DNA of 47,084 nt from Bacteroidales bacterium (lineage in GTDB: Bacteria > Bacteroidota > Bacteroidia > Bacteroidales > JAFGHD01). Both the position numbers and the translations under genes were made by a program. Every line of letters begins with the position of its first letter. Position 1 is the first letter of the stretch. The notes beneath the pieces are model-generated. The model ran no database searches and had not been told where the DNA came from. It was given only the letters and a program-made list of their open reading frames with translations. The DNA is taken from contig JAFGHD010000152.1 in NCBI GenBank assembly GCA_016939365.1, positions 1 through 47,084 of the forward strand, given 5' to 3'. This document shows, in pieces, positions 45,366-47,084 of the stretch.

Positions 45366-46223
45366 ATGAAAGAGGCCCGGTTTAAAGGTATCAGTGATCC
45401 CGGCACACTGTCAAGGATGGCCCGTGATATCCGGGTCAGTGTGATCCGGAGTCTGGCGGCTGCCGGTTCCGGCCATCTGGGTGGGTCGCTTGGATTGGCT
45501 GATGTCTTTACCGTGCTGTATTTCAACGTACTGAATCACAATCCCGGAGAACCCCGGTACCCGGAAAGGGACCGTGTGGTGCTTTCCATCGGGCATGTCG
45601 CGCCGGTGATGTATGCCACCCTGGCCCATGCCGGATATTTCCCGGTGGAGGAGCTGATAACCCTGCGGAAGCTGGGCAGCCGCCTGCAGGGCCACCCGGG
45701 CAGGGAGCACGGCCTGCCCGGGATCGAGCTTTCCGCAGGATCACTGGGACAAGGATTGTCGGTGGCCACCGGCATGGCACTGGCAGCCCGGCTGGACCGT
45801 AAGGACTGGCAGGTATATTCCATCCATGGCGACGGTGAGCTCCAGGAGGGCTCGGTCTGGGAAGCAGCCATGAGCGCTGCATTCTACCGCCTGGATCACC
45901 TCACCGCCATTGTCGACCGTAACAGGGTACAGATTGACGGTCTCACATCCCGGGTGATGGAGATCGAACCACTGGAGGATAAATGGAAGGCCTTCGGGTG
46001 GCATGTCATTACCTGCAACGGACATGACATCCCGGATATCATGAGGGCATTCAAAGAGGCAAAGAGATGGGAGGGCTCTCCTTCGGTGATCCTGGCCCAG
46101 ACTACTATGGGAAGGGGGGTGGCTGAGATCGAAGGTGACTGGCGATGGCATGGCAGGGCGCCCTCCGCTGAACAGGCGGAACGGTTTATCAGTCATATCA
46201 TGTCCAAACATCCGGCGAAATGA
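45366..46223 (+). CDS. Transketolase, N-terminal (thiamine-diphosphate-binding) subunit
   Basis: Transketolase moves two-carbon units between sugar phosphates in the non-oxidative pentose phosphate pathway. Here the enzyme is split, as in many anaerobes and archaea. This 285-aa subunit has the A-G-S-G-H-L-G-G-S-L-G motif near residue 34, V-L-S-I-G-H, G-S-L-G-Q-G-L-S-V, and the thiamine diphosphate motif G-D-G-E-L-Q-E-G with the closing V-D-R-N. The ATG lies just after a -7 box; a later Met (residue 18) would cut into the domain. Its stop overlaps the start of the partner gene (ATGA). Related two-subunit enzymes for other sugars exist, so the exact substrate is inferred. Confidence 0.9.
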   Translation: MKEARFKGISDPGTLSRMARDIRVSVIRSLAAAGSGHLGGSLGLADVFTVLYFNVLNHNPGEPRYPERDRVVLSIGHVAPVMYATLAHAGYFPVEELITLRKLGSRLQGHPGREHGLPGIELSAGSLGQGLSVATGMALAARLDRKDWQVYSIHGDGELQEGSVWEAAMSAAFYRLDHLTAIVDRNRVQIDGLTSRVMEIEPLEDKWKAFGWHVITCNGHDIPDIMRAFKEAKRWEGSPSVILAQTTMGRGVAEIEGDWRWHGRAPSAEQAERFISHIMSKHPAK

Positions 46224-47084
46224 AGGATCATTTCTACACCGACCGGGGTTCCCGTCCGACACGCGCCGGTTTCGGGGCCGGGGTTGCCTGTGCCGGAGAA
46301 AAAAATCCGCATCTGATCGTCCTTGGAGCCGATATCACGGCCTCGGTAAGTTTGGATCATTTCAGGGACCGCTTTCCGGAGCGGTTTCTCTCGCTTGGCA
46401 TTGCCGAACAGAACTGCACCGGGGTAGCAGCCGGCCTGGCGCTGGCCGGGAAAGTGCCCGTCTTCGCCACATACGGTGTCTTCGCCGCCCATCGGGCAGC
46501 CGACCAGATCAGGATATCCGTCTGCTACAACAATGTCCACGTCATCATCGGAGGCGCTCATGCCGGTATCTCGGTCGGGCCCGACGGCGCCACCCACCAG
46601 GCACTCGAAGACATCGCAGCCATGCGGGTGATGCCCCACATGATGCTCATCTCACCCTGCGACGCCACCCAGGCTGAACTGCTTACCTTCAAAGCCATTG
46701 AGGAACTGACTGGCCCGGTTTACATCCGGTACGGCCGGGAAGCGGTCCCTGATTTCACTCAACCAGACCAGAACCTGGCCATCGGAAAGGGACAGACCCT
46801 AAAAGAGGGTAATGACATCACCATCATAGCCACCGGGCACATGGTCTGGGAAGCACTGCAGGCCGCATACCAGCTCGAAAAAGACGGGATCAGCGCCAGA
46901 GTCGTCAATATCCATACCATCAAACCCATTGATGAGGATATCATCATCAGGGCCGCCACTGAAACAAAAGCCATCATCACCGCCGAAGAGCATCAGGTGA
47001 TGGGCGGGTTCGGATCCGCTGTTGCAGAGGTAGTGGTGAAAAACCATCCATTACCCATGGCTTTTGTCGGCATGAATGATTCCT
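46220..47084 (+). CDS. Transketolase, C-terminal (pyrimidine-binding) subunit, partial at window end
   Basis: The start overlaps the stop of the N-terminal subunit by ATGA, and the frame stays open to the end of the window, giving 288 codons so far. It has the pyrimidine-binding domain with L-G-A-D-I, the conserved G-I-A-E-Q-N with the catalytic Glu, A-T-Y-G-V-F, G-A-H-A-G-I-S-V-G-P-D-G-A-T-H-Q, and the start of the C-terminal domain (V-V-N-I-H-T-I-K-P-I-D, then T-A-E-E-H-Q-V-M-G-G-F-G). It pairs with the upstream subunit to form one transketolase active site. Only the last few dozen residues should be missing, judging from the usual length near 310. Confidence 0.92.
   Translation, partial: MKDHFYTDRGSRPTRAGFGAGVACAGEKNPHLIVLGADITASVSLDHFRDRFPERFLSLGIAEQNCTGVAAGLALAGKVPVFATYGVFAAHRAADQIRISVCYNNVHVIIGGAHAGISVGPDGATHQALEDIAAMRVMPHMMLISPCDATQAELLTFKAIEELTGPVYIRYGREAVPDFTQPDQNLAIGKGQTLKEGNDITIIATGHMVWEALQAAYQLEKDGISARVVNIHTIKPIDEDIIIRAATETKAIITAEEHQVMGGFGSAVAEVVVKNHPLPMAFVGMNDS

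Noticed and set aside
1-47084. tRNA, rRNA, CRISPR arrays, transposases, prophage genes
   Set aside because: I read the gaps for T-arm-like GGTTCGA motifs with pairing arms, for regularly spaced repeats and for recombinase motifs, and found none that hold up.

Overview
This 47 kb window is chromosomal DNA of a member of the Bacteroidota. The evidence is the type IX secretion (T9SS) equipment and cargo (two PorU-like C25 peptidases, a PorP/SprF protein, a GldJ-like lipoprotein, type A and type B sorting domains), the FISUMP and PbH1 surface proteins, and the promoter style. Eleven exact TAnnTTTG boxes, the Bacteroidota -7 element, lie within about 45 bases of a start codon. A tungsten-type aldehyde:ferredoxin oxidoreductase suggests an anaerobe; this is inference. 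I see no rRNA, tRNA, CRISPR array, phage or insertion sequence. Gene density is high and base composition looks uniform by eye.

Layout. 0.1-4.8 kb: a membrane-anchored SGNH hydrolase, mnmE (tRNA modification), sucD (succinyl-CoA synthetase alpha) and a secreted CAP-SPOR protein. 5-8 kb: a 978-aa secreted protease with two complete papain-like units and a T9SS tail. 8-16 kb: an accessory surface-protein region. Two large surface proteins sharing one N-terminal module flank an XRE-like regulator and a four-gene minus-strand cluster (small membrane proteins, an outer-membrane protein, a FISUMP protein). 16-26.5 kb: two tandem porU paralogues, divergent from porP/sprF and gldJ. 26.6-29 kb: murF and anmK (cell-wall synthesis and recycling). 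29-31 kb: an NhaD-type Na+/H+ antiporter with an unusual soluble tail. 31-34.3 kb: exbB-exbD-tonB-folC. 34.3-38.4 kb: thiS- and thiF-like genes and a DUF364 gene, divergent from the aldehyde:ferredoxin oxidoreductase gene; this looks like a tungsten-enzyme cassette. 38.5-41.5 kb: a BadF-type sugar kinase, a HAD phosphatase and a T9SS type B (CHU_C) surface protein. 41.7-47 kb: clpB, an outer-membrane beta-barrel gene and a split transketolase whose second subunit runs off the window.

How it fits together. PorU-like sortases, PorP/SprF and GldJ belong to the machine that would export and attach the double protease (type A tail) and the CHU_C protein (type B tail). ExbB/ExbD/TonB energise outer-membrane transport. 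MurF and AnmK, possibly with the BadF kinase, serve peptidoglycan synthesis and recycling. The most promising spot for something undescribed is the oxidoreductase cassette: a divergent AOR-family enzyme (C-x3-C-x3-C cluster motif, one expected Asp missing) facing a DUF364 gene and a ThiF/ThiS pair that may serve the pterin cofactor rather than thiamine. The tandem porU pair and the double papain protease come next.
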